Notes under the pieces: generated by a model
What the model was told of the DNA's origin: nothing
Seen by the model: the letters and a program-made list of their open reading frames with translations, nothing else
The model's database searches: none
Shown: piece by piece, positions 1 to 6,914 of the stretch
Layout of the letters: each line of letters opens with the position of its first letter
How positions within the stretch are numbered: the first letter of the stretch is position 1
Program-made: the position numbers and the translations under genes
Origin: Acanthamoeba sp. SK_2022b
Taxonomy: Eukaryota > Discosea > Longamoebia > Acanthamoebidae
NCBI GenBank assembly: GCA_027943245.1
Contig: JANDJZ010001088.1
Location: 1 to 11,711 of the forward strand
Reading direction: 5' to 3'
DNA: 11,711 bases

Positions 1-922
1 CCGTCTGCCCTTGCGGAACGTCGCCAGCCAACCATCGGCTGGTGCCGTCCGCCTCTGAGCCGAACCGCACCGGCTTACCGTTGCTGAGGATTTGCGCGGC
101 AATGCCGCGTGCCGTGGAGGTCCTGTTCAGCGTGAGGTTGGAGGACGTGTTGTTGCGGTCGGTCACATCGGTCAGCGTCACGTACACCTGCGTTGCGGTC
201 CCTGTATCGCCGCCCGAGCAGTCCAGCTGAATGTTCTGTTCCTCGCTGCTGGCGCTGGTGGCTCCCACGCCACCGGACGACCTCATGAGCACGGCGCCCA
301 TGTCGAACCTTATTTCTTTCATCCTGACCTTGCAGGTAGGAACGCGGGGACGAATGACGACCGGGGCCGCGAAACGAAAATCGACCAGCAATTGTCCGGC
401 CGCATCATTGGCGCGGGATTGAGCGAAAGAGCCAGATAAGATTCCACCGCTGGTGATGGGACCCATTTTGATTAATTCGATATCATAATAAAAGCTCGCT
501 TCATTCCAATTGCCACTTGTCTTTGGAACTGTTGAGTAGACCAAAAAAGGGAACGGAATTGTGAAGGCGCTTAATTTTAACTTGATGTTCTTGATGGTTC
601 CAGGGGCTGCATAGAGACCATTTTCATGAGGGCCGATGCCTGTGAGGTAGTCTTCTATTCCAGGAACACATTCAAACTGTGGTTTCTTGGATTCTGGGAT
701 TTTATTGGTAAGTTTCAACGGACCGCTGTATTTGTAGATGGTGCTTCCAATGTTGTAGTCACCAGGCGCGAATTCGGGAACTGTCATGCCGGAGAGCTCG
801 GCCGTAAAGTACGGCAAGCCGTCGCTGGTGTTCAATTTGCACAAGGCCCATGTTGAAGGGGTAGTCAAGGCCCAAGTCAATGGAATAAATGAACTTTTGA
901 GGAGGCGAAGTGCATTTTTCAC
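1..922 (-). CDS. Two-domain FimH-like fimbrial tip adhesin (C-terminus off window)
   Basis: The protein probably sits at the fimbrial tip and binds a surface receptor. I read it from a GTG at 922, because an in-frame TGA lies 11 codons upstream and AAAGGA sits about 8 nt before the GTG. The frame is open to the window edge, giving 307 visible residues. Residues 1-26 form a signal peptide (hydrophobic 12-26, likely cut after TWA). Residues 27 to about 170 form a receptor-binding domain with one cysteine pair (C28, C85) and a closing strand ITSGGILSGSF. From about residue 176 the pilin domain begins (QLLVDF, then PTC at C197, paired with C235 in QLDC). This order matches FimH-type adhesins, whose C-terminal pilin domain is completed by donor-strand exchange. 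The binding domain is about 46% GC by hand count, the pilin domain about 63%. It is the last fimbrial gene visible. The ligand cannot be inferred. The family is secure; binding is inferred from architecture. Confidence 0.85.
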   Translation of the reverse strand, partial: MKNALRLLKSSFIPLTWALTTPSTWALCKLNTSDGLPYFTAELSGMTVPEFAPGDYNIGSTIYKYSGPLKLTNKIPESKKPQFECVPGIEDYLTGIGPHENGLYAAPGTIKNIKLKLSAFTIPFPFLVYSTVPKTSGNWNEASFYYDIELIKMGPITSGGILSGSFAQSRANDAAGQLLVDFRFAAPVVIRPRVPTCKVRMKEIRFDMGAVLMRSSGGVGATSASSEEQNIQLDCSGGDTGTATQVYVTLTDVTDRNNTSSNLTLNRTSTARGIAAQILSNGKPVRFGSEADGTSRWLAGDVPQGQT

Positions 923-1008
923 GGAGTTTCCTTTCGAGCATCAGGTAAGGGCTGCCCAATGCACGCATGAACGTTGTTTCCCCAAAAGCTCAGAAGTACC
1001 AGACCGTG

Positions 1009-1608
1009 CTACTGATAGCTCATCGTGAATGTGGCCGCACCATTGGCCTTGCCAGACATCACCTGGGCGACGGTCTTCAGATAGCGGGCCTTCAAGGGGA
1101 TGTCCAGTTTGCCTTGCCCAAATACGGCGTTGCCTGCAAACCACTGGTTTGTATTGCCCGCGGCTGCGGAGTTCTGGCCGAATTTCAGTGGAGTATCGAG
1201 CCTGGTGATCTGGATGCCTACGCCTGTTGCGTTGGATGCCTGGGACGCCGTTGCGATGTTGCCCCCAGCGCGATTCAGCGAAATATTGAAGGCTTGTTCG
1301 CTGGCTGTGGTGCCCACGGGCGTGGAAGACGGAAAGAACACATTCCCCAAAGGAAGATTTATGGTGGAGGCGGATACGCGGCAGGTTGGCACCTGAGGGA
1401 TGATTTGTACTGGTGTGATTGTTTGAAAATCGACCAAGAGTTGGCCAGAATTGCTGCCGGCACGGTATTGCAATATTGAACCGCTCAATTTTTCAATCTG
1501 CTGCGTGCCGCTGGCGCGTAAATGAGCGCTATCGAAAAGCTTGTCGGTTGCCGCACCATGTGGTGTTTCCTGGGCGAGCGCGAACCCTCTTTTGGGAAGA
1601 GGGCTCAC
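1009..1608 (-). CDS. Short pilin-domain protein, probable remnant of a second tip adhesin
   Basis: This 199-residue ORF starts at a GTG 5 nt after the usher stop. Residues 38-76 resemble the interdomain and pilin-start region of the adjacent adhesin: LSGSI, QLLVDF and VPTC appear in the same order. The C-terminus (ATFTMSYQ) is a normal pilin ending. Three expected parts are missing. There is no hydrophobic signal peptide (only FALAQ at residues 9-13 recalls a cleavage site). The receptor-binding domain is absent. C76 is the only cysteine, because the segment that should carry its partner appears deleted in frame: TTASEQAF runs directly into NISLNR. I read it as a decaying paralogue of the neighbouring adhesin. 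It could instead be a minor tip adaptor with an unusual start, but without a signal peptide it should not reach the periplasm. It is a real open frame; whether it functions is doubtful. Confidence 0.7.
   Translation of the reverse strand: MSPLPKRGFALAQETPHGAATDKLFDSAHLRASGTQQIEKLSGSILQYRAGSNSGQLLVDFQTITPVQIIPQVPTCRVSASTINLPLGNVFFPSSTPVGTTASEQAFNISLNRAGGNIATASQASNATGVGIQITRLDTPLKFGQNSAAAGNTNQWFAGNAVFGQGKLDIPLKARYLKTVAQVMSGKANGAATFTMSYQ
1585..1603 (-). other. 7-bp perfect hairpin just after usher stop
   Basis: Arms 1585-1591 (CCCTCTT) and 1597-1603 (AAGAGGG) pair perfectly around a 5-nt loop. The hairpin lies 12 nt after the usher stop codon and covers codons 2-8 of the next ORF. No U-run follows on the minus strand, so it is not a standard terminator. 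It could weaken distal transcription, hinder initiation at the GTG at 1608, or mark the scar where the 5' part of the following gene was lost. Confidence 0.45.
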
Positions 1609-1615
1609 CTCAGGT

Positions 1616-4600
1616 TCAGGTCTTGTCCGCCGCCTTCAAGGCGCTGATCTTCAGGCTGGGCTGCAGGATGGCCAGCGGACGGTCAGCCCGCAAGGTTTGC
1701 TGCGGCGGCTTGTGCTTGCCGGTGCCTGCGTCGTGCCCTGCCGCTACGGGAGTTCTGCCCGCGTTGCCGATGACTGGTGCAGTGGTGGGCAAGGCGCTGA
1801 TCTTGACGCTCATGCGCAGGCCGTCCAGGTCGCGCTCCAGCTGCAGTGCCTGCTGGCTGCCGCTCGGCTGTGTGGCACGAGCGGGCAGCACTGCCGCCGC
1901 AGTGACTGCCGGGGCGCTGGCGACTGCCGTGGCCGGTGCCGTTGCTGCCATGCGTTCCTGGGTGATGCCGGCCAGAGCCACAGCCGACGCAGCGTTGGAG
2001 GCCGGGGCGCCTGCCACGGCTGTCTTGGCATTGGTGGTTGCGGTTGAGGTTGCCGCGGTCTTGCCCGGCTTGGCAGATGCCACGTCGGTGGCCGCAGGCA
2101 GCAGCTTGTTGCTGGCCACGCAGGGCAGTTCCAGGCTTTGCGGCGGCTGGTGGGTGGTGCTGCGCTTTCTTTCAGGCAGGGTATAGGAGAGGTTGCAGCC
2201 CACCATGCCGGTGTCGGTCTTCCACTGCACCTGCAGCTCGCCCTGGTCTGATAGCCCGCGCGCCAGCAGCTTGCCGGCCTGGCCGATCACGCCCAACTCC
2301 TTGCCGTCCATGTCCAGCACGCTGGCGCCAAAGGGCACAGGCATGTTGCCGGCCTGCCGCGCGCGGATCACGGCCGAGCGGCCGTAGGCCGTCTTGAAGA
2401 CCAACAGCGGCACGGCACCGGCCAGCGGCGCGACGTGCTGGCTGGTTTCCTTGAGCTCAACGTCGGTGGAAAGGCCCTTGGGATCAATGGAGACCTCGTT
2501 CATCGAGAACGGTGTGAGGTAGGGCACGACGGCATAGCCCCGGCTGTCCACCTTCACTCCGGGCGCGTTGTTGATGCGCGCGCCCTCCGCGTTCTTGGCC
2601 TCCACGATGGCAAAGGTGTCAGACACCGATTGCGACAGTGTCACGCCGCCCGGGTGGGCCACGATGGCGCCACGCGCGCCTACCGAGAACTGCTGGTAGC
2701 CGCTGCTGGCGCTGACGCTGCCGCTGAGTTCGGTCTGCGATGCGCGGTAGGTGGCGTTGGCGCTGGCACTGGTGCTGCTGCCATTCATTCCACCGGTGTT
2801 GTGGTTGGCGCTGAGGCCGTAGGAGATGGCGTTGTCGTCGCCCAGCAGACCGGACAGGTTGGCCTGGGCCTGCACGCGGCCGCGCGAGTCGCGGTTGGTA
2901 TTGGTGGAAAGCATCATGCCGCGCTCCATGCTGAGCGGAATCGACAGGCCCACGTGCAGGAATGTGTTGGACTGTCCCCAGGCATCACGCTGGCGCGCCG
3001 CAGAGAGGTTGTAGGAGATGTTGCGGAACGAGTTGCTGTAGCCAATGGCGTAGTCGACGTTGGAGCCCTGTCGGTTCCAGTACTTGGCAGTGGACGCCGT
3101 GAGGCTGAGGTTGCCTCCCCCAGGCCCGAACTGCTGGCCCATGACCAGGGAGGCGCGGTTGCGCGGCCGGTACAGGTCCGTGGAGGGCCGTAGCAGATTG
3201 GCCTGATCCCGTGCGCGCATGGCGTCGTTGAGGCCGAAGAATCCGTTGGTGGAGTAGCGATAGGCGGCAATGGCCACGTGGGTGCCGGTCTGCGCAAAGG
3301 ACTTTGCGTAGCTGGCCCGCAGGCTCTGCCCGGAAAAGGAACCGTCGTGGGGGATGCTGGTGGAGGCGTGCGTGATGTCTGCACCGAAGGCGCCCCAGGG
3401 CGTGGTGAGCGCTGCGCCAATCATGGGCGAGATATGGCCCTTGGCCAGGGACACGCCGCCGTAGCCTGTCAGCATATTGGTGAAGCCGTGCTGCCACGTG
3501 GCCTGGGAGAACATGGGCGAGGTGTTGGGCAGGTGGCGCACCACGCCCGCAGTGAGGCTGTATCGGTTCTGCCCTTCACGCAGCGACAGCGGCACGGCCG
3601 CGTAGGGAACGGAGAAGCTGCGCACGGCGCCATTGGCCTCGGTGATGCTGACTTGCAGGTCACCACCGTAGCCCGTGGGATAGAGGTCGTTGATGACGAA
3701 GGCGCCGGGCGCCACCGTGGTTTCGTAGAGCTTGATGCCGTTCTGCGTGATGGTGACTCGGGCATTGGTGTTGGCTACGCCGCGCACCACGGGCGCGTAG
3801 CCGCGCTGGGAGTCGGGCAGCATGCGGTCATCACTGTTCAAGCGTATGCCGCGAAACGAGGTGGAGTCCATCAGGTCGCCACCCGTGTAGGTGTCGCCCA
3901 GTATGAGCTGGGAAGACCAGTCGGCAATGTCGCGCTGTGCGTAGGTGGAGATGTTCTGGTAGTTGCCCCGTCCAGTGTCCGCCCAGCTGAAGGAGCCGTT
4001 GTGCCGGAAATGCCAGCGGTCGATGTTGACGCCGCCGTTCAGGCCCAGGTAGCTCTGCGTGGTGTTTTCTGCGTTGCTGGAGCGCCCGTGGTAGGTGTTG
4101 AACTGGTAGCCGAGCAGGCCTACAGGCACGCCGGCGCTCCATTGGTCGGGACTGACATAGCCGCGCACCGAACGGCGTAGCGAGGCCTGGGGCACGCTCA
4201 GGTCCAGTCGCTGCTTGCCGAAGTCGAAACTGGTCAAGGCGCCCGCAACGATGTGGTCCAGACGGTTGCAGCCACCGTCGGCCGCCAGCTTCAAGGCGGC
4301 CTCGGGCGGCAGGCGTGAGAGGTCGATGCCCACCTTCTCCAGCAGGGCCTTGTCCAGGCAGGGCAGCGCGTCCTGCGAGCCGGCCTGGGCCTTGAACTGC
4401 ACTTCGCTGCGGCCAACCCAGTTGCCGTTGATGTAGATGTCTGGGTTGTAGCTGCCTGCCATGACCACGTTGGCGCGCGAGTAGCGCGAGACGTCAATGG
4501 TCTGCTTGCCGGTGTTCAGAAAGCTGGGGTCGAAGTCGACAGCAGCCGGCGTGGGCTGCCACTGGCCGGTGGACGTGGAGGTTGTGACTTCCTTGACCTG

Positions 4601-4789
4601 CTGGCCCTGCTGGCCCTGCTGGGCCTCGGACTGCCAGCACACCAGCACGGAGAGCAGCAGCGCATGGCCGGGCTTCAGTTTGAAATATCCGGCAGGGCCT
4701 TGGCCTGGCCCCGGCATTGTTCCCTTTCCTTGCCTTGCATGCCGGCTTTTGATTCCCTTTTCTGAATCTGGAAAGACTGGCCTGATCAT
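1616..4789 (-). CDS. Fimbrial outer-membrane usher (FimD/PapC family) with Ala-rich C-terminal tail
   Basis: This is the outer-membrane assembly platform: it receives chaperone-subunit complexes and extrudes the fibre. It is 1057 residues, against roughly 800-880 for typical ushers. ATG 4789 follows AGGAG at 8 nt; an internal ATG at 4717 (residue 25) also has a good AAAGGG site, so the start is uncertain. A signal h-region is at residues 43-51, then a Gln/Gly-rich stretch (57-64). The N-terminal domain begins near VDFDPSFL (84-91). The barrel follows, with the plug at about 325-400 (RGYAPVVRG, YPTGYGGD), and C-terminal domains at about 735-890 (GYAVVPYL; cysteine pair ending at C890 in LPCVASN). 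Ushers normally end here; this one adds about 165 Ala/Thr/Pro-rich residues with two KISAL motifs. A 202-nt gap separates it from the chaperone gene. The usher assignment is secure; the tail has no assigned function. Confidence 0.96.
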   Translation of the reverse strand: MIRPVFPDSEKGIKSRHARQGKGTMPGPGQGPAGYFKLKPGHALLLSVLVCWQSEAQQGQQGQQVKEVTTSTSTGQWQPTPAAVDFDPSFLNTGKQTIDVSRYSRANVVMAGSYNPDIYINGNWVGRSEVQFKAQAGSQDALPCLDKALLEKVGIDLSRLPPEAALKLAADGGCNRLDHIVAGALTSFDFGKQRLDLSVPQASLRRSVRGYVSPDQWSAGVPVGLLGYQFNTYHGRSSNAENTTQSYLGLNGGVNIDRWHFRHNGSFSWADTGRGNYQNISTYAQRDIADWSSQLILGDTYTGGDLMDSTSFRGIRLNSDDRMLPDSQRGYAPVVRGVANTNARVTITQNGIKLYETTVAPGAFVINDLYPTGYGGDLQVSITEANGAVRSFSVPYAAVPLSLREGQNRYSLTAGVVRHLPNTSPMFSQATWQHGFTNMLTGYGGVSLAKGHISPMIGAALTTPWGAFGADITHASTSIPHDGSFSGQSLRASYAKSFAQTGTHVAIAAYRYSTNGFFGLNDAMRARDQANLLRPSTDLYRPRNRASLVMGQQFGPGGGNLSLTASTAKYWNRQGSNVDYAIGYSNSFRNISYNLSAARQRDAWGQSNTFLHVGLSIPLSMERGMMLSTNTNRDSRGRVQAQANLSGLLGDDNAISYGLSANHNTGGMNGSSTSASANATYRASQTELSGSVSASSGYQQFSVGARGAIVAHPGGVTLSQSVSDTFAIVEAKNAEGARINNAPGVKVDSRGYAVVPYLTPFSMNEVSIDPKGLSTDVELKETSQHVAPLAGAVPLLVFKTAYGRSAVIRARQAGNMPVPFGASVLDMDGKELGVIGQAGKLLARGLSDQGELQVQWKTDTGMVGCNLSYTLPERKRSTTHQPPQSLELPCVASNKLLPAATDVASAKPGKTAATSTATTNAKTAVAGAPASNAASAVALAGITQERMAATAPATAVASAPAVTAAAVLPARATQPSGSQQALQLERDLDGLRMSVKISALPTTAPVIGNAGRTPVAAGHDAGTGKHKPPQQTLRADRPLAILQPSLKISALKAADKT
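1638..1804. repeat. 14-bp direct repeat in usher tail coding region
   Basis: AAGGCGCTGATCTT occurs at 1638-1651 and again at 1791-1804. On the coding strand both encode the KISAL motif in the usher's extra tail. The spacing of 153 bp is a multiple of three, so recombination between the copies would delete 51 residues in frame. It could be an internal duplication within the tail. Confidence 0.6.
4598..4624. repeat. 9-bp tandem repeat encoding QQG units at usher mature N-terminus
   Basis: Three near-identical 9-bp units (CTGCTGGCC, CTGCTGGCC, CTGCTGGGC) encode the QQGQQGQQ run just after the usher signal peptide. The unit is a multiple of three, so slippage would change linker length without breaking the frame. 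Confidence 0.6.
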
Positions 4790-4991
4790 TTGCTTATCTC
4801 CTAATGCTGTGCGCCCGATGCAAAGCGAACGGGCAAGGCCGATGTGCCAGTCCCGGTAAAGAGACCGATGCAGTTTCGCTGGGTATTAACGCTGGGTATC
4901 GGTGTGCTGGCCGGGCTGAAAATGCAGTGGCATTAGATAATCAGGCCGGAAAGGACGGGGGATTCGCGTGGCTGTGCTCGCACTGCCCTGT
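4790..4991 (-). other. 202-nt chaperone-usher intergenic gap with 13-bp repeat
   Basis: No coding region is evident here on either strand. CGCTGGGTAT recurs at 4877 and 4890 in a 13-bp tandem arrangement (4877-4902). The usher ribosome-binding site (AGGAG) lies at the left end. The gap is long for an operon of this type and could hold a processing site or a secondary promoter. I could not identify convincing -35/-10 boxes. Confidence 0.4.
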
Positions 4992-5753
4992 TTATTGGGC
5001 GGAATTTCCGATTCTGGCTTCGTGGTTGAGACTGGCGCCCCAATCATTGATGCTGCTGAACATCACCGTGGCACCTGCCGCGCCAGCCATGTTGGCACCC
5101 GCAGGTTCCTTGATTGGAAAGGTGGCCACCTGGCCGGGAAGAACGGGCCCGACGCCTGCCTCGAAGGATTTGCCGCCGAGTTGCACTTCAACGCCAGCCA
5201 CATTGACCACAAATGCGCTGGGATTGCGTGCTTTCAACACAGGCTGGTTTTTGGCGTCAACGTCTACCGACCATTGAAGCTGGGCAGGAGCTTCCTGGGC
5301 ATTGCCGGGCAGGTTGCTGGGTCGGTACATGAGCTTGACACGGGTGCGAAAGGCGAACTGGAGATTGTTGGAGTCGCCTTCCATTTCCGCCTTGGGCGGG
5401 ACGTCCAGCACGTTGAGCCAGAACAGGGATTCCTTGTCGGCAGGCAGTGCTTCGCCCGAATAGATGATGCGCAACGTCTGGCTCTTGCCCGCCTCGATGC
5501 GCATGATGGTGGGCGTGATGACGAAGGGAACGTCGATGTTCTCAGGCGATTCCTGGTTGTTGCCCTTGTCCAGCCAGGTCTGCACCAGGGCAGGTTTGCT
5601 GCCTTCGTTGGTGAGCTGGATGGTGGCTTCCTTCTCGCCACTGGGGAAGATGATGCGCGTGCCCGTCAATGTCACGCTGGCCTGTGCCGCCGCTCCAAGA
5701 AGAAGGGACAACAGGATGGCAGCAAGCCCATATGAACGTTTGATCGTCAGCAT
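4992..5753 (-). CDS. Periplasmic fimbrial chaperone (PapD/FimC family)
   Basis: The chaperone binds nascent pilins in the periplasm, donates a strand to complete their fold, and passes them to the usher. I start it at ATG 5753 (253 residues) because a signal peptide follows at once: K5-R6, a hydrophobic core at 9-23 and an AQA site cut after residue 25. The frame stays open up to 5819, but that adds 22 residues before the signal. Mature numbering then puts the conserved Arg at position 8 (R33 in GTRIIFP) and the conserved Lys at 115 (K140 in RVKLMYRP), which matches the PapD subunit-anchoring pair (Arg8, Lys112). The first domain shows the usual VTPTIMRIE and LFWLNVLDVPP blocks. The F1-G1 region is short, as in FGS-type chaperones. 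It lies 113 nt after the pilin gene and 202 nt before the usher gene. The assignment is secure. Confidence 0.96.
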   Translation of the reverse strand: MLTIKRSYGLAAILLSLLLGAAAQASVTLTGTRIIFPSGEKEATIQLTNEGSKPALVQTWLDKGNNQESPENIDVPFVITPTIMRIEAGKSQTLRIIYSGEALPADKESLFWLNVLDVPPKAEMEGDSNNLQFAFRTRVKLMYRPSNLPGNAQEAPAQLQWSVDVDAKNQPVLKARNPSAFVVNVAGVEVQLGGKSFEAGVGPVLPGQVATFPIKEPAGANMAGAAGATVMFSSINDWGASLNHEARIGNSAQ

Positions 5754-5819
5754 CGGAGAACTCTCTGGGTTTTGAGCGAAAGAATGGGGCCAGGCCCATG
5801 TCACGAAAGCAGAAGACAC

Positions 5820-5853
5820 GGCATATCGACCACCGCAAGGCGGCCGATATGCC
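5820..5853 (-). promoter_or_regulatory. Intercistronic hairpin between major pilin and chaperone genes
   Basis: Arms 5820-5828 and 5845-5853 (GGCATATCG / CGATATGCC) are perfect 9-bp complements. Inside, five further pairs (one G-U) close a 4-nt loop at 5835-5838. The hairpin begins 13 nt after the pilin stop and has no U-run behind it. In other fimbrial operons such structures protect the 3' end of the pilin mRNA or partly terminate transcription, so that pilin greatly exceeds chaperone and usher. That role here is inferred. Confidence 0.7.
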
Positions 5854-5866
5854 TGAAAGTCAGTGA

Positions 5867-6475
5867 TTACTGATAGACCAGCGAGTAGGTCACCGAGGTG
5901 TCGGTACGGCCTGCGGTCACGGGGCCGGTGGCCACGTATTCGGAGGCGAAACGCATGATGGCCCGGCCATTGCCACCGACCTTGTTGTCGATGTCCACAA
6001 AGCGCGATTGGGCGGAACCGATCTTCAGGCGCTCGTTGTTGCTGGGATCCACGATGGCGATCTGGACACCGGAGGCCACGGCGGGCGCACCAGTACCGCT
6101 GGCCGCTGCGGGCTTGAGCATGCCGGTGACCAGGTCCACGTTGGGGCCGGCTTCGAAGAACACGGCGACCTTTGAGACGGGCGCTGTGGAGGTGGCGGTG
6201 GCCAGCTCACAGCCGCTGAGTTCCAGCGAGAACGCCTGGCGGCCGACCGTGGCACCCACGGTGGCCAGCTGGTTGTTCGCCACGTTGGGCAGCTTCACGC
6301 CGTCCTTGGCGGCGCCGGCGACCGTGGTGTCCACCTTGCAGGTGGTGGTGTCCACCTTGCAGGTGGTGGTGACCACCTCGCCCGTGAAGTTGATGGTGCC
6401 GTCTGCTGCTTGAGCGGTGTTCATGGCCATCATGACCAGACCAGCAACCGATGTCAGCAATGCGATCTTTTTCAT
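5867..6475 (-). CDS. Major fimbrial subunit (type 1-like pilin) with duplicated cysteine segment
   Basis: This is the probable structural subunit of the fimbrial rod, assembled by donor-strand exchange. It has 202 residues, close to the family size. ATG 6475 follows GAGGGA at 7 nt. Residues 1-23 are a signal peptide with AQA before the cut. The mature protein opens with DGTINFTGEV, the typical donor strand. Residues 36-49 contain TTTCKVD twice in a row, so the protein has C39, C46 and C89 rather than the usual pair. The C46-C89 spacing (43 residues) fits the family disulfide better than C39-C89, so C39 is the likely extra cysteine. The C-terminus ends YSLVYQ with the conserved penultimate Tyr. 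As first gene it lies nearest the upstream region, and a hairpin follows it, both consistent with high expression. The family is secure; choosing it as major subunit rests on position and length. Confidence 0.94.
   Translation of the reverse strand: MKKIALLTSVAGLVMMAMNTAQAADGTINFTGEVVTTTCKVDTTTCKVDTTVAGAAKDGVKLPNVANNQLATVGATVGRQAFSLELSGCELATATSTAPVSKVAVFFEAGPNVDLVTGMLKPAAASGTGAPAVASGVQIAIVDPSNNERLKIGSAQSRFVDIDNKVGGNGRAIMRFASEYVATGPVTAGRTDTSVTYSLVYQ
6324..6371. repeat. 21-bp tandem duplication inside pilin gene
   Basis: Two identical 21-bp units lie at 6324-6344 and 6345-6365, and the next 6 bases (6366-6371) begin a third. Each unit encodes seven residues (TTTCKVD), so the frame is kept and one conserved cysteine is doubled. 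Perfect identity suggests a recent event or slipped-strand change. Confidence 0.92.
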
Positions 6476-6564
6476 GGGTATTCCCTCGAGTTGAAGAGAT
6501 AAATGAAATTCCAGCAGCGATGAATGCGCTGATGGAATAGGAGAGTGTGTGAATGGTTGAGTGG

Positions 6565-6592
6565 TTAATAAATCATCAGTGTTCCATGTTCA
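6565..6592 (-). promoter_or_regulatory. Candidate sigma-70 promoter for the fimbrial operon
   Basis: On the minus strand, TGAACA (6592-6587) and TATTAA (6570-6565) are 16 nt apart and each match 4 of 6 consensus bases. Transcription would start about 85 nt before the pilin ATG. This is a weak match found by eye; other pairs in the AT-rich stretch are possible. Confidence 0.3.
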
Positions 6593-6807
6593 CCTCATCA
6601 ATCCAATGGTTGGTAACTGTCAGCATGGTCAATGATTTGCAGGGGTTGCGATCATGCTGGAATAGGTGGTGGCGCTGACATGGAGAAATTGTTCGGATGA
6701 GGGAGCGTTGGCGAGGGATGGGCGAGGTTTGTTTCTCTGGCATGTTTGAAATTGAATTGCTCAAAGACACCAGTGCCCAATGGCGCGGACGGGGTTCAGG
6801 AGAGAAT

Positions 6808-6861
6808 ATGTCAAAGAAAAAGGTGAAAAAACCTGTTCTTTGGGTATGTGATGGATTCTAG
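6808..6861 (+). CDS. Possible 17-residue basic leader peptide
   Basis: ATG 6808 follows AGGAGAG at about 3-8 nt and opens 17 codons ending at TAG 6861. The peptide is Lys-rich at the start (SKKKVKK, residues 2-8) and then hydrophobic (PVLWV). The ribosome-binding site is good, but the ORF is tiny, overlaps an inverted repeat and has no recognised homologue. It may be chance. Confidence 0.2.
   Translation: MSKKKVKKPVLWVCDGF
6812..6842. promoter_or_regulatory. Interrupted inverted repeat upstream of the fimbrial operon
   Basis: CAAAGAA (6812-6818) pairs perfectly with TTCTTTG (6836-6842), and inside it AGGT (6821-6824) pairs with ACCT (6831-6834) around a 6-nt loop. On the minus strand it overlaps a perfect TTGACA (6816-6811), but I see no matching -10 at 16-18 nt. 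It could be an operator or a terminator for transcription coming from the right. Confidence 0.45.
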
Positions 6862-6914
6862 GTGTGCGCCGCCGTTATATGAAATAGGGCGCATTCTGAT
6901 TATTTGAGCTTGAA

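Noticed and set aside
759..968. 69-codon minus-strand ORF at the adhesin 5' end
   Set aside because: It overlaps the adhesin in another frame. The GTG 922 frame has a signal peptide, conserved pilin motifs and a long open run, so this is a shadow frame.
2435..3193. Long plus-strand ORFs opposite the usher (also 3278-4180, 9789-11018)
   Set aside because: They are antisense frames of GC-rich coding DNA, with no recognisable domain and no upstream signals.
4801..4860. Stem GCCCG/CGGGC in the chaperone-usher gap as terminator
   Set aside because: Five pairs with a 12-nt loop and no U-run; too weak to call.
5754..5819. 22-residue N-terminal extension of the chaperone
   Set aside because: It places residues before a complete signal peptide. 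ATG 5753 gives correct mature numbering for the conserved Arg and Lys.
6856..6864. TCTAGGTGT resembling a second IS left end
   Set aside because: Only the target and three terminal bases match; the following bases (GCGCCG) do not continue the terminal repeat, so chance or hotspot composition is enough.
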